From NCBI RefSeq assembly GCF_017875645.1, contig NZ_JAGGMR010000001.1:682001-746000 (forward strand): a DNA stretch of 64,000 bases, given 5' to 3'. The notes beneath the pieces are model-generated. The model did not search any database. It was not told the DNA's origin and was given only the letters and a program-made list of their open reading frames with translations. The position numbers were made by a program, and so were the translations under genes. Below are positions 26,254-35,062 of the stretch, piece after piece (position 1 is the first letter of the stretch; the number at the start of each line of letters is the position of its first letter). Origin of the DNA: Nocardia goodfellowii. GTDB taxonomy: Bacteria; Actinomycetota; Actinomycetes; Mycobacteriales; Mycobacteriaceae.

Positions 26254-27333
26254 TCAGAAGCGCGGGTGCTCGCCCACCAGGATGGCACGCAGGGCGTCGG
26301 CGTCCTTGGCCTTCTTCACCGTGCCGAGCGTCCAGCACTCGATGTGGCGTGCGGTGAGCACGGCCAGGGCCCGATCCACGTCCTCCGGCGCGACGACGGC
26401 GACCATGCCGACGCCCATGTTGAAGGTCTTCTCCATCTCGACACGCTCGACACGCCCGCGCTGCGCGATCATCTTGAATACCGGCGCGGGGCTCCAGGTG
26501 CCGCGGTCCAACTCGGCCACCATGCCGGCGGGCAGCACCCGGCCGAGGTTCGCGGCCAAGCCGCCGCCGGTGACGTGCGCGAAGGTACGGACGTCGGTTT
26601 CGGCGATCAGCGCCAGGCAGTCCTTGGCGTAGATCCGGGTCGGTTCGAGCAATTCCTCACCGAGGGTCCGGCCGAACTCCTCGACATGCCCGGTCAGCGA
26701 CATCCGGTCGATGTCGAGCAGCACCTTGCGGGCCAGGCTGTAGCCGTTGGAGTGCAGACCCGAGGAACCCATGGCGATGACCACGTCGCCGGGACGCACC
26801 CGATCGGGGCCGAGCACCGAGTCGGCCTCGACGACGCCGACGCCCGTGGCGGACAGGTCGTAATCGTCGGGGTCCATCAGACCCGGGTGTTCGGCGGTCT
26901 CACCGCCGAGCAGCGCGCAGCCGGCCTTCACGCAGCCCTCGGCGATGCCCGAGACGAGTTCGGCGACCTTCTCCGGAACGACCTTGCCGATGGCGATGTA
27001 GTCCTGCAGGAACAGCGGCTCGGCGCCGCAGACCACCAGGTCGTCGACGACCATCGCGACCAGGTCGAGGCCGACGGTGTCGTGCTTGTCCATCGCCTGC
27101 GCGACCGCGATCTTGGTGCCGACGCCGTCGGTGGAGGCGGCGAGCAGCGGTTCGCGGTAGCCACCCTTGAGCGCGAACAAACCGGCGAATCCGCCCAAAC
27201 CGCCCTGCACCTCGGGACGGCTGGCCTTCTTCGCCAATGGTCCGAACAACTCGACTGCGCGGTCACCGGCTTCGATGTCCACGCCGGCCGCGGCGTACGA
27301 AGCTCCAGCGCCGGGAGAGGTCTGTTCAGTCAT
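26254..27333 (-). CDS. purM: phosphoribosylformylglycinamidine cyclo-ligase (AIR synthetase)
   Basis: Step 5 of de novo purine synthesis: ATP-dependent ring closure of FGAM to AIR. 359 residues. The PurM/ThiL fold signatures are SYAAAGVDIEAGDRAVE, LAASTDGVGTKIAVA, MVVDDLVVCGAEPLF and LLGGETAEHPG. C-terminal HVTGGGLAANLGRVLP and FNMGVGM are also present. ATG 27333 is preceded by GGAG 11-14 nt upstream; a TTG six codons earlier has no better ribosome site. A TAGCGT -10 at 27378-27383 gives a leader of about 38 nt. Confidence 0.97.
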   Translation of the reverse strand: MTEQTSPGAGASYAAAGVDIEAGDRAVELFGPLAKKASRPEVQGGLGGFAGLFALKGGYREPLLAASTDGVGTKIAVAQAMDKHDTVGLDLVAMVVDDLVVCGAEPLFLQDYIAIGKVVPEKVAELVSGIAEGCVKAGCALLGGETAEHPGLMDPDDYDLSATGVGVVEADSVLGPDRVRPGDVVIAMGSSGLHSNGYSLARKVLLDIDRMSLTGHVEEFGRTLGEELLEPTRIYAKDCLALIAETDVRTFAHVTGGGLAANLGRVLPAGMVAELDRGTWSPAPVFKMIAQRGRVERVEMEKTFNMGVGMVAVVAPEDVDRALAVLTARHIECWTLGTVKKAKDADALRAILVGEHPRF

Positions 27334-27377
27334 TTTCGGGGAAAGCTCCAAACCGAATCGGCGGATAGATGCCTGCT

Positions 27378-27383
27378 CACGCT
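27378..27383 (-). promoter_or_regulatory. candidate -10 of purM
   Basis: Minus-strand TAGCGT, giving a short leader that contains the GGAG ribosome site. Confidence 0.45.
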
Positions 27384-27460
27384 ACCGGAACCGGATAACG
27401 GCCCCGCAGCGGAGTTGGCTGCACCTCTTGACAACACTCCGCTACCGGGCCCATCCGGAC

Positions 27461-29161
27461 TCACCCGGCGCTGTCCGTGGCGAACAGCGCCCCCGCTTCG
27501 GCGCGCCGCCGGCGCTGCTCCACCGGGTCCGGCACCGGGACGGCGGCAACCAAGCGCTGGGTGTACTCCTGCTGCGGCGCGCGCAGGATGCTGTCCCGGT
27601 CGCCCTGCTCGACGACCGCGCCGTCGCGCAACACGACGATGCGGTCCGACAGCTGGTCGACCACGGCAAGGTCGTGGCTGATGAACAGGCAGGCGAAGGC
27701 ACACTCGCGTTGCAGGTCGGCGAACAGATCGAGCACCGCCGCCTGGACCGAGACGTCGAGTGCGCTGGTCGGTTCGTCGGCCACGAGCAGATCCGGATTG
27801 GTCACCAGCGCCCGTGCCAGGCTGGCGCGCTGACGCTGCCCGCCGGACAACTCGTGCGGGTACCGGCGTTCGGCGCCCGCGGGCAACTGGACGTCGTCGA
27901 GCATGCGCCGCACCCGGTTCCGGATCTCCGCGGCGCTACCCATCTTGTGCACCAGCAACGGTTCGGCCACACAGTCGCCCACGGTGAGCCGCGGGTTCAG
28001 CGAGGTCGCCGGATCCTGGAAGACGAAACCGAAGCGCTTGCGGATCGGCCGCAGCTGACGCTGCGACATGCCGGAGATCTCCTCGCCACGCACCCGCACC
28101 ACGCCCGAGCTGGGCCGTTGCAGGGCGGCCACGCACCGGCCGATGGTGGACTTTCCGGAACCGGATTCGCCTACCAGACCGACGGTTTCGCTGGCGGCGA
28201 CGGTGAAGCTCACCTCGTCGACCGCCCGGAATCTCGGCCGGCCGAACGGGCCCGGGAATTCGACCACCAGATCGCACACCTCGAGCACGGGTGTGCTGTC
28301 CGGTTCGGCTTTCGCGGTCGCCGGGACCGCGCCGGTCGCCTTACGCGCGCCGAGGTGCGGTACGGCCGCGAGCAGTTTCCGGGTGTACTCCTCCTTCGGA
28401 TGCGCGAAAAGCTCGTCCACCGGGGCGGTTTCGACGACCTTGCCGTTCCACATCACCACCACGCGATCGGCGAGGTCGGCGACCACGCCCATGTTGTGCG
28501 TGATCAGGACGATGGCGCTGCCGATGCGGTCACGCAGATCACGTAGCAGCTCCAGGATTTCGGCCTGCACGGTGACGTCGAGGGCGGTGGTGGGTTCGTC
28601 GGCGATGATCACCTTGGGTTCGCAGGCGATGGCGATGGCGATCACCACTCGCTGCTTCTGCCCGCCGGAGAGCTGGTGCGGGTAGTAGTCGACCCGATGT
28701 TCCGGGTCGGGCAGGCCGACCAGGCGCAGGAGTTCCACGGCGCGCGCCTTGGCCTGCTTCTTGTTCATATCCGTGTGCGCGCGCAGAGCTTCGGCGATCT
28801 GGAAGCCGACCGTGAACAGCGGATCCAGCGCCGATCCCGGTTCCTGGAACACCATCGAGATGGCGCCGCCGCGCAGCGCGGTGAGCTGTTTCTCGTTCAT
28901 CTTGGTGATGGACTGGGTGCCGAGCGTGACCAGGCCGGTGACCTGGGCCGTGCCCGGCAGCAGCGCCATCGCGGTGCGCGAGCTCACCGATTTGCCCGAC
29001 CCCGACTCCCCCACGATGGCGAGCACCTCGCCGGGGAACACCTCGTAGGACACATCGCTGACCGCGTGCACGGGTCCGGCGTCGGTGGCGAAGGTGACCG
29101 ACAGGCCGTGGATCGACAGTGCGGGCCCGCCCTCGGCCGCGACAGTGGTCTGTTTACTCAT
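27461..29161 (-). CDS. dipeptide/oligopeptide ABC transporter, fused DppD-DppF ATPase
   Basis: 566 residues containing two complete ATPase domains: Walker A GESGSGKSV (about residue 43) and GESGSGKST (about 335), signatures LSGGQKQR and LSGGQRQR. Each is followed by an oligopeptide-type C-terminal extension (YTRKLLAAVPH, YTQRLVAAVPV). It energises the permeases DppB/DppC encoded just upstream. ATG 29161 overlaps the end of dppC (ATGAGTAA), indicating coupled translation; a longer Arg-rich N-terminus is an artefact of the open frame. Confidence 0.93.
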   Translation of the reverse strand: MSKQTTVAAEGGPALSIHGLSVTFATDAGPVHAVSDVSYEVFPGEVLAIVGESGSGKSVSSRTAMALLPGTAQVTGLVTLGTQSITKMNEKQLTALRGGAISMVFQEPGSALDPLFTVGFQIAEALRAHTDMNKKQAKARAVELLRLVGLPDPEHRVDYYPHQLSGGQKQRVVIAIAIACEPKVIIADEPTTALDVTVQAEILELLRDLRDRIGSAIVLITHNMGVVADLADRVVVMWNGKVVETAPVDELFAHPKEEYTRKLLAAVPHLGARKATGAVPATAKAEPDSTPVLEVCDLVVEFPGPFGRPRFRAVDEVSFTVAASETVGLVGESGSGKSTIGRCVAALQRPSSGVVRVRGEEISGMSQRQLRPIRKRFGFVFQDPATSLNPRLTVGDCVAEPLLVHKMGSAAEIRNRVRRMLDDVQLPAGAERRYPHELSGGQRQRASLARALVTNPDLLVADEPTSALDVSVQAAVLDLFADLQRECAFACLFISHDLAVVDQLSDRIVVLRDGAVVEQGDRDSILRAPQQEYTQRLVAAVPVPDPVEQRRRRAEAGALFATDSAG

Positions 29162-30281
29162 CGCCATCCTTCTTCGCCGCAGCCGCTTTCGAGGTGGCCG
29201 CACCTGGACCGGTCGAGTTGTCCTTGCTGAGTTCGGCTCCGGTGTCCTCGGGCGTGACTTCCATTTCCGGCGTGCCGGATTCGTCCACGATCACGTCACT
29301 GCCGACCGCGGTCGGCCGTGCGGTACGCCGAGTCCGCAGCAGCGGGTTGAGCACCTCGTTGAGGCTCTCCCCGACCAGCGTCATCCCGAGCACCACGAGC
29401 ACGATGGCGGTGCCGGGGAAGATCCCGGTCCACCAGATGCCGTTGGAGACATCGGAAATCGCCTTGTTCAGGTCGTAGCCCCATTCCGCGGCCTGGGTCG
29501 GCTCGATACCGAAACCCAGGAAGCCGAGACCGGCCAGGGTCAGGATCGCTTCCGCGCCGTTGAGTGTGACGATGACCGGCAGCGACTGGGTGACGTTGGC
29601 GAGGATGTGCCGGAACAGGATTCGCGTGGTGGAGGCGCCGGTCACCCGGGCCGCGTCCACATACGGCTCCTGTTTCACCGCCACGGTGGCGTTGCGCACC
29701 ACCCGGAAGTATTGCGGCACAAAGATGGCCGTGATCGCGACCGCCGCCGACAACACACCGCCGAAGCTGGTGGAGGCGCCGCCCGCGACCACGATGGACA
29801 CCACGATCGCCAGCAACAGCGTCGGGAAGGCGTACATCGCGTCCATGAACAGCACCAGCACGCGGTCCAGCCAGCGCCCGATGTAGCCGGACACCAAGCC
29901 CAACGGCACACCGATGAGCAGCGACAGCACCAGCGAGGTCAGGATCACATACAGCGCGGTCCGGGCGCCGAACAGCACGCGGGAGAACACGTCCTCGCCG
30001 CGCACCGAGGTGCCGAACCAGTGCTCGGCCGAAGGCGGGGCCTGGCGCGCGAATTCGGTGCCGTTCTCGTGGATCTGGGAGAACCCGTAGGGGGCGAGCA
30101 ACGGCGCGAACACCGCCACGATGACGAACAGCGCGATCAGGGCGAGCCCGAAGATCAAGGTGGCCCGCTGCAATCCCGAGGTCATCGATAACAGCCGCAA
30201 CCCCGGTATCCCGCGCTTGCCGACCACCGGCGGAACCGGCGCGGTGGCGACCGGTTCGTTGAGCAGTTCCGGTGTGGTCAT
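29154..30281 (-). CDS. dipeptide/oligopeptide ABC transporter permease (DppC type)
   Basis: 375 residues. The N-terminal membrane anchor (about 38-58) includes FAPLLAPYGFSQIHENG, typical of OppC/DppC. Five further helices and the coupling loop DAARVTGASTTRILFRHILAN follow. The C-terminal ~70 residues are an additional acidic, polar tail (VDESGTPEMEVTPEDTGAE) not seen in standard DppC. ATG 30281 overlaps the dppB stop (TGATG). Confidence 0.93.
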   Translation of the reverse strand: MTTPELLNEPVATAPVPPVVGKRGIPGLRLLSMTSGLQRATLIFGLALIALFVIVAVFAPLLAPYGFSQIHENGTEFARQAPPSAEHWFGTSVRGEDVFSRVLFGARTALYVILTSLVLSLLIGVPLGLVSGYIGRWLDRVLVLFMDAMYAFPTLLLAIVVSIVVAGGASTSFGGVLSAAVAITAIFVPQYFRVVRNATVAVKQEPYVDAARVTGASTTRILFRHILANVTQSLPVIVTLNGAEAILTLAGLGFLGFGIEPTQAAEWGYDLNKAISDVSNGIWWTGIFPGTAIVLVVLGMTLVGESLNEVLNPLLRTRRTARPTAVGSDVIVDESGTPEMEVTPEDTGAELSKDNSTGPGAATSKAAAAKKDGDE

Positions 30282-31402
30282 CAGAACCTCACCCTCGGGT
30301 CGATCAACGCGACGATGGCGTCGACGATGAAGCTCATCACCGCGATCGCCACCGCGATGAACGCGACGATGCCTTGCACCGCGATGAAATCGCGGGCCTT
30401 CAGGTATTCGGCGAGTTGGAAGCCGAGCCCCTTCCATTCGAAGGTGGTCTCGGTGAGCACCGCACCGCCGATCATCATCGCGATGTACATGCCCATCACG
30501 GTGACGATCGGAATCATCGCGTTGCGGAAGGCATGCCGCCCGGTCACCACACGGCTGGACAAGCCGCGCGCTCGCGCCGCATCGACGTAGTCACTGCGCA
30601 GGGTCTGGATCAGATTGATCCGCACCAGCCGCAGGAACACCCCCGCGGTCAGCAGGCCGAGCGCGATCGCGGGCAGCACAGCGTGTTTCAGCACATCGAT
30701 CAAATAATCGTTGTTGCCGTAGAGGATCGCGTCGATCACCATGATGTTGGTCTTCGGCGACACATGCTGCAGCCGCAGTTCGACATTGGTGCTGGCCCGG
30801 CCCGCTACGGGCAGCCAGCCCAACTGGATCGCGAACACCAGCTTCAGCAGCAGGCCCACGAAGAACACCGGCGCCGCGTAGGCCAGGATCGCGAAGATCC
30901 GCAGGACCGCGTCGGAGGTCGAATCACGGTGTGTCGCAGCCCATCTGCCCAGCGGGACACCGACCGCGAAGGCCACCAGCAGCGACCAGAACACCAACTC
31001 CAGGGTCGCGGCGCCATAGGTCGTGATGACCTCGCTGATTTCCCGATTGTCCTGGGAGTGGCCAAAATCCAAACGCAGCAAGTTCGAGAGATACTCCCAG
31101 TACTGGGACAGGATCGGCCGGTTCAGCCCGGCCGCCTCCTTGCGTATCTCGATCTGTTCCTGAGTCATGCGTCCACCCATGGCCGCGCTGATCGGGTCAC
31201 CGATCACCCGCATCAGGAAGAACACCAAGGTCACCAGAATCCACGCCGTCAACGGGATCATCAGCAACCGAACACCCAAATACCGCAAAAGGGCGGCGTG
31301 ACGAGAGTCGCCCCCGATCTTGGAAGAGACGCGTTGCGGCAGCCCGAACCGCCGGGGCGGGACCGTCTCCGGTCCCGCCCCGGCTTTCTCCACCGAGCTC
31401 AC
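30281..31402 (-). CDS. dipeptide/oligopeptide ABC transporter permease (DppB type)
   Basis: 373 residues with six membrane helices. The first is preceded by a polar ~40-residue extension. LLRLDFGHS and the coupling loop DYVDAARARGLSSRVVTGRHA identify the OppB/DppB family. GTG 31402 overlaps the stop of the binding-protein gene (GTGA). Second gene of the four-gene operon SBP-permease-permease-ATPase. Confidence 0.93.
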   Translation of the reverse strand: MSSVEKAGAGPETVPPRRFGLPQRVSSKIGGDSRHAALLRYLGVRLLMIPLTAWILVTLVFFLMRVIGDPISAAMGGRMTQEQIEIRKEAAGLNRPILSQYWEYLSNLLRLDFGHSQDNREISEVITTYGAATLELVFWSLLVAFAVGVPLGRWAATHRDSTSDAVLRIFAILAYAAPVFFVGLLLKLVFAIQLGWLPVAGRASTNVELRLQHVSPKTNIMVIDAILYGNNDYLIDVLKHAVLPAIALGLLTAGVFLRLVRINLIQTLRSDYVDAARARGLSSRVVTGRHAFRNAMIPIVTVMGMYIAMMIGGAVLTETTFEWKGLGFQLAEYLKARDFIAVQGIVAFIAVAIAVMSFIVDAIVALIDPRVRF

Positions 31403-33009
31403 TTGCTCAGCGTCGTGTATCGGAACTTGAAGGAACCGTCCAGGGTGACGCCCTGCACGCCGGTGCCGGCCACCGCGATCTGCTTACCGGCGAGCAACGG
31501 CAGCGTCGGGATGTGCTTCTCGGCGATGTCCTTCTGGATCTGCTTGATGATCTCGAGCCGCTTGGTCTTGTCCGGCTCGGTGGTCTCCGCCGTCAGCAGC
31601 CGGGTGATGTCCGGATTCTCGAAGTGCGATTCGAGGAAGTTGTTCGGCGCGAAGAACGGGGTCAGGTAGTTGTCCGGATCCGGGAAGTCCGGGAACCAGC
31701 CCAGCTGGTACATGGGATACGCGTCGCGCGCCCGTTCCCGCTGGTAGGTCACCCATTCGGTGGACTGCAGGTTGACCTTGAACAGCCCGCTGGCTTCCAG
31801 CTGCGACTTGACCGCCGCGTATTCCTCCGGGCTGGAGGGCCCGTAGTGATCCGGGTTGTACTGCAGATTGAGCTCGACCGGCGTGGCGACTCCGGCGTCG
31901 GCGAGGAACTTCGCCGCCTGCTCCTTGTTCGGCTTGGCGCCGTAGAGGTCCTTGAACGGCTCGATAGCGCCCGGCTGGCCCTGCGGCACCGGCGAGTACG
32001 CGGGCACGTAGGTGTCCTTGTAGACACCCGAGGCGAGCGCGTCACGATCGACCGTGGACGACATCGCCTTGCGAATGGCCAGCTTCTGCTCGGGGCTGTT
32101 GCCCGGCATGGTGTTCATGTTGAACACGATGTAGCGCAGTTCGCCGCCGGGGCCCTCGTGCACCTTCACCTTGTCCGAGTTCTTCAGCGACTCCACGTCG
32201 GTCGGCGTGAACGAGCGGTAGGCCGCGTCCAGTGAGCCGTTCTGCAGATCCAGCTTCATGTTGTCGCTGGTCGCGTAGTACTTCGCGGAAACCTGCTTGG
32301 TCTTGGGGGTACCGAGGATGCCCTTGTAGTCCGGGTTCGCTTGATACTCGACCAGTTTGTTCTTGTCGTAGCTGGCGATGACGTACGGGCCGGAGTAGCC
32401 CTTGGCCTTCACGACATCCTCGTCCGGCATGACTTTGTCGGCGGGATAGACCTTTTCGTCGACGATCGGCCCGGCTTGGGTCGGCAGGATCGCCGCGAAG
32501 GTCTGATCGTTGGCCACCTTCAGGGTGAAGTTGACGGTGAGGTCGTCCGGAGCGTCGGTCTTCTCCAGATTCTGCAGCAGCGAGACCGGACCGTTCGGGT
32601 CGTCGATCTTCACCATGCGGTCGAAGGAGAACTTGACGCTCTTGGCGGTCAACGGGTTCCCATTGGCGAACTTCAGGCCTGGCTTGAGCTTGCAGGTGAA
32701 CACCGTCGGCGCGCTGAACTCGCACTTCTCGGCCGCGTCGGGCTTGGGCGTGGTGTCGCCGGGCTCGAAATTCAGCAGATACGAATAGATCTGCGTCTCG
32801 GCGACCAGTGAGCCGTTGTCATAGGCGGCCGCCGGATCGAGCGCGAAGATCTTGTCCGTCGTGCCGACGACCAATCCGGCGCCGTCACCGTTGTCGTCCT
32901 GCTTTCCGGAACCACAGCCCGCCACCACCGACGACGCCAGCGCCGCCAGACCGACGGCAGCCACCACTCTCGTTCGGGTGCGCTGCCCAGGCGTCTTTGA
33001 AACCAACAT
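31399..33009 (-). CDS. peptide ABC transporter substrate-binding lipoprotein (SBP family 5)
   Basis: 536 residues. A twin-Arg-containing N-region and hydrophobic core end in lipobox VVAGCG (Cys32). The body is the family 5 fold (YSYLLNFEPGD, NPLTAKSVKFSFDRM, LGWFPDFPDPDNYL), as in DppA/OppA. Ligand could be di- or oligopeptides; specificity cannot be read. First gene of the operon. An ATATAT-containing AT-rich patch at about 33086-33092 is a possible -10. Confidence 0.93.
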   Translation of the reverse strand: MLVSKTPGQRTRTRVVAAVGLAALASSVVAGCGSGKQDDNGDGAGLVVGTTDKIFALDPAAAYDNGSLVAETQIYSYLLNFEPGDTTPKPDAAEKCEFSAPTVFTCKLKPGLKFANGNPLTAKSVKFSFDRMVKIDDPNGPVSLLQNLEKTDAPDDLTVNFTLKVANDQTFAAILPTQAGPIVDEKVYPADKVMPDEDVVKAKGYSGPYVIASYDKNKLVEYQANPDYKGILGTPKTKQVSAKYYATSDNMKLDLQNGSLDAAYRSFTPTDVESLKNSDKVKVHEGPGGELRYIVFNMNTMPGNSPEQKLAIRKAMSSTVDRDALASGVYKDTYVPAYSPVPQGQPGAIEPFKDLYGAKPNKEQAAKFLADAGVATPVELNLQYNPDHYGPSSPEEYAAVKSQLEASGLFKVNLQSTEWVTYQRERARDAYPMYQLGWFPDFPDPDNYLTPFFAPNNFLESHFENPDITRLLTAETTEPDKTKRLEIIKQIQKDIAEKHIPTLPLLAGKQIAVAGTGVQGVTLDGSFKFRYTTLSK

Positions 33010-33288
33010 CAGGCCCCACTTCTCGTGCGTGACCGCACCTGGTCGTCCTGGATCACAGGGCGGGTGCGGACACGGTGAACTAGCGATATATCCGGGGAAC
33101 CTACCCAGGAACCATTTCCGGCGAGTTGCGTTTTCGAAGAAAAAATCACCGGGGTGTTAGCAGACGAACTGAGTCCTGCGGCGGTGGAGTCCCCTTGACA
33201 GGTCATATGTCCAGGTTGGTTCGGATTTCGCGTTCACGGTGTCTCGAGTAGGTCACGGCACCGGCGCTGACAAGACAGCCGAAACGAC
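33010..33288. other. intergenic region between the peptide transporter and purF
   Basis: About 280 bases without a gene. It holds an AT-rich patch near 33086 and an A-rich stretch near 33135, probably the promoter zone of the peptide-transport operon. Confidence 0.4.
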
Positions 33289-33314
33289 GAAGGCGGCCCC
33301 GCGGGGCCGCCTTC
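33289..33314. terminator. terminator downstream of purF
   Basis: A 12-bp perfect stem GAAGGCGGCCCC / GGGGCCGCCTTC with a 2-nt loop. Confidence 0.82.
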
Positions 33315-33330
33315 GGTCATGGGTTCGATA

Positions 33331-34896
33331 TCAGGGGCGGCTCAGCGCGCTCGCGTTCGCGTTCTCGCTCAACAGCATTGCCTCGGACTGGCCGCTGAGC
33401 ATGCCCTCCAGGACGTTCTTGCCGATGGCCGCCTCGGTCGGCAGCGGGATCGGGTAATCACCGTCGAAGCAGGCCGCGCACAGGCGGGACCGGGGCTGCT
33501 CGGTGGCGGCGATCATGCCCTCGGTGGAGATATAGCCGAGGCTGTCCGCACCGATGGAACGGCGCACGGCCTCGATCATGTCGTCGTAGCTGTCGTCGGC
33601 GCCGGCGCCATTGGCGATCAGCTCCGCCCGCGAGGCGAAGTCGATGCCGTAGAAACACGGCCACTTCACCGGCGGCGAGGCGATACGGACGTGGATCTCC
33701 AAGGCGCCCGCCTCGCGCAGCATGCGAACCAGGGCGCGCTGGGTGTTGCCGCGCACGATGGAATCGTCCACGACGATGAGCCGCTTACCGCGAATCACCT
33801 CGCGCAACGGGTTCAGTTTCAACCGGATACCGAGCTGGCGGATGGTCTGGCTGGGCTGGATGAAGGTGCGGCCGACGTAGGCGTTCTTCATCAGGCCCTG
33901 GCCGTAGGGCACACCCGAGCCCTGCGCGTAGCCGACCGCCGCGGGCGTACCGGATTCCGGCACCGGGATCACCAGATCCGCGTCGACCGGATGCTCCTTG
34001 GCCAGGCGGCGGCCGATCTCCACGCGGGTGGCGTGCACCGAACGGCCGGAGATGGTGGAATCCGGCCGAGCCAGATAGACGTATTCGAAGACGCAGCCCT
34101 TGGGCTCCGGATTGGCGAAACGCATGGAGCGCACGCCCTCGGCGTCGATCGCCAGCAGTTCGCCCGGTTCGATTTCGCGGACGAACGCGGCGCCCACGAT
34201 GTCCAATGCTGCGGTTTCGCTGGCGACCACCCAGCCGCGGTCCAGCCGGCCCAGGCAGAGCGGGCGCACACCGTGCGGGTCACGCGCGGCGTAGAGCGTG
34301 TGCTCGTCCATGAAGGTCAGGCAGAACGCGCCTTTGAGCGTGGGCAGTAGTTCCATCGCGGCCTGCTCGATGGAGGAATCGGCGGCGGCGTGCGCGAGCA
34401 GCGCCGTCATCACGTCGGAGTCGGAGGTCGCGCCCACCGGTTGCGGCCGGCCACCCTGCACGCCGGCACCGACAAGGCCGAGTTCCCTTGCACGGCTGGC
34501 CAGTTCGGCGGTGTTCACGAGATTTCCGTTGTGCCCCAAGGCAAGTCCGGAACCGACCGAGGTGGTGCGGAAGATCGGCTGCGCGTTCTCCCAGGTCACA
34601 CCGCCGGTGGTGGAGTAGCGGCAGTGGCCGACGGCGATATGCCCCGGCATGGCCGCGAGCGTCTGCTCGTCGAAGACCTGGCTGACCAAGCCCAGGTCCT
34701 TGAACACGAGGATCTGCGACCCATCGGAAACCGCGATACCCGCCGCCTCCTGGCCGCGATGCTGTAGCGCGTAGAGCCCGTAGTACGTGAGCTTGGCCAC
34801 GTCCTCGCTCGGGGCCCAGACACCGAAAACACCACACTCTTCGCGCGGTTCGTTCTCGTCCTGATCGGGATTGACGGCCTGGCTGACGTCGGTCAA
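33331..34896 (-). CDS. purF: amidophosphoribosyltransferase
   Basis: Committing step of purine synthesis: PRPP plus glutamine to phosphoribosylamine. 521 residues. A 20-residue propeptide precedes the nucleophile Cys21 of EECGVFGVW, exposed by autocleavage. The glutaminase domain has LQHRGQEAAGIAV and GHNGNLVN. The PRTase domain has the PRPP loop RLIVVDDSIVRGNT. Cysteines in VKWPCFYGID and SRLCAACFDG fit the Fe-S-containing class. Start: TTG 34896 with AGGGAG 7 nt upstream gives the family-typical N-terminus. Longer readings run into the divergent gene's promoter. Confidence 0.95.
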   Translation of the reverse strand: MTDVSQAVNPDQDENEPREECGVFGVWAPSEDVAKLTYYGLYALQHRGQEAAGIAVSDGSQILVFKDLGLVSQVFDEQTLAAMPGHIAVGHCRYSTTGGVTWENAQPIFRTTSVGSGLALGHNGNLVNTAELASRARELGLVGAGVQGGRPQPVGATSDSDVMTALLAHAAADSSIEQAAMELLPTLKGAFCLTFMDEHTLYAARDPHGVRPLCLGRLDRGWVVASETAALDIVGAAFVREIEPGELLAIDAEGVRSMRFANPEPKGCVFEYVYLARPDSTISGRSVHATRVEIGRRLAKEHPVDADLVIPVPESGTPAAVGYAQGSGVPYGQGLMKNAYVGRTFIQPSQTIRQLGIRLKLNPLREVIRGKRLIVVDDSIVRGNTQRALVRMLREAGALEIHVRIASPPVKWPCFYGIDFASRAELIANGAGADDSYDDMIEAVRRSIGADSLGYISTEGMIAATEQPRSRLCAACFDGDYPIPLPTEAAIGKNVLEGMLSGQSEAMLLSENANASALSRP

Positions 34897-34933
34897 CGTT
34901 TGCTCCCTATTCGGGCGGGCTGGGGGCAACATC

Positions 34934-34939
34934 ATTCTA
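34934..34939 (-). promoter_or_regulatory. -10 of purF
   Basis: Minus-strand TAGAAT, giving a leader of about 30 nt with a normal ribosome site; unlike its neighbours, purF is not leaderless. Confidence 0.55.
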
Positions 34940-35049
34940 CGGATGAAAATCGAGCACCGAGCACCGCCACCGCATACGGGCGGCAATCCACCGGCAGGAG
35001 TGACCGGAGACACCGGGCGCGGGTGCCGAATATCGGCTCCGACTGCTGT

Positions 35050-35055
35050 TAGCGT
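35050..35055 (+). promoter_or_regulatory. -10 of the YhgE/Pip-like gene (leaderless)
   Basis: TAGCGT, 7 nt, GTG 35063. Confidence 0.6.
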
Positions 35056-35062
35056 CCCCGAC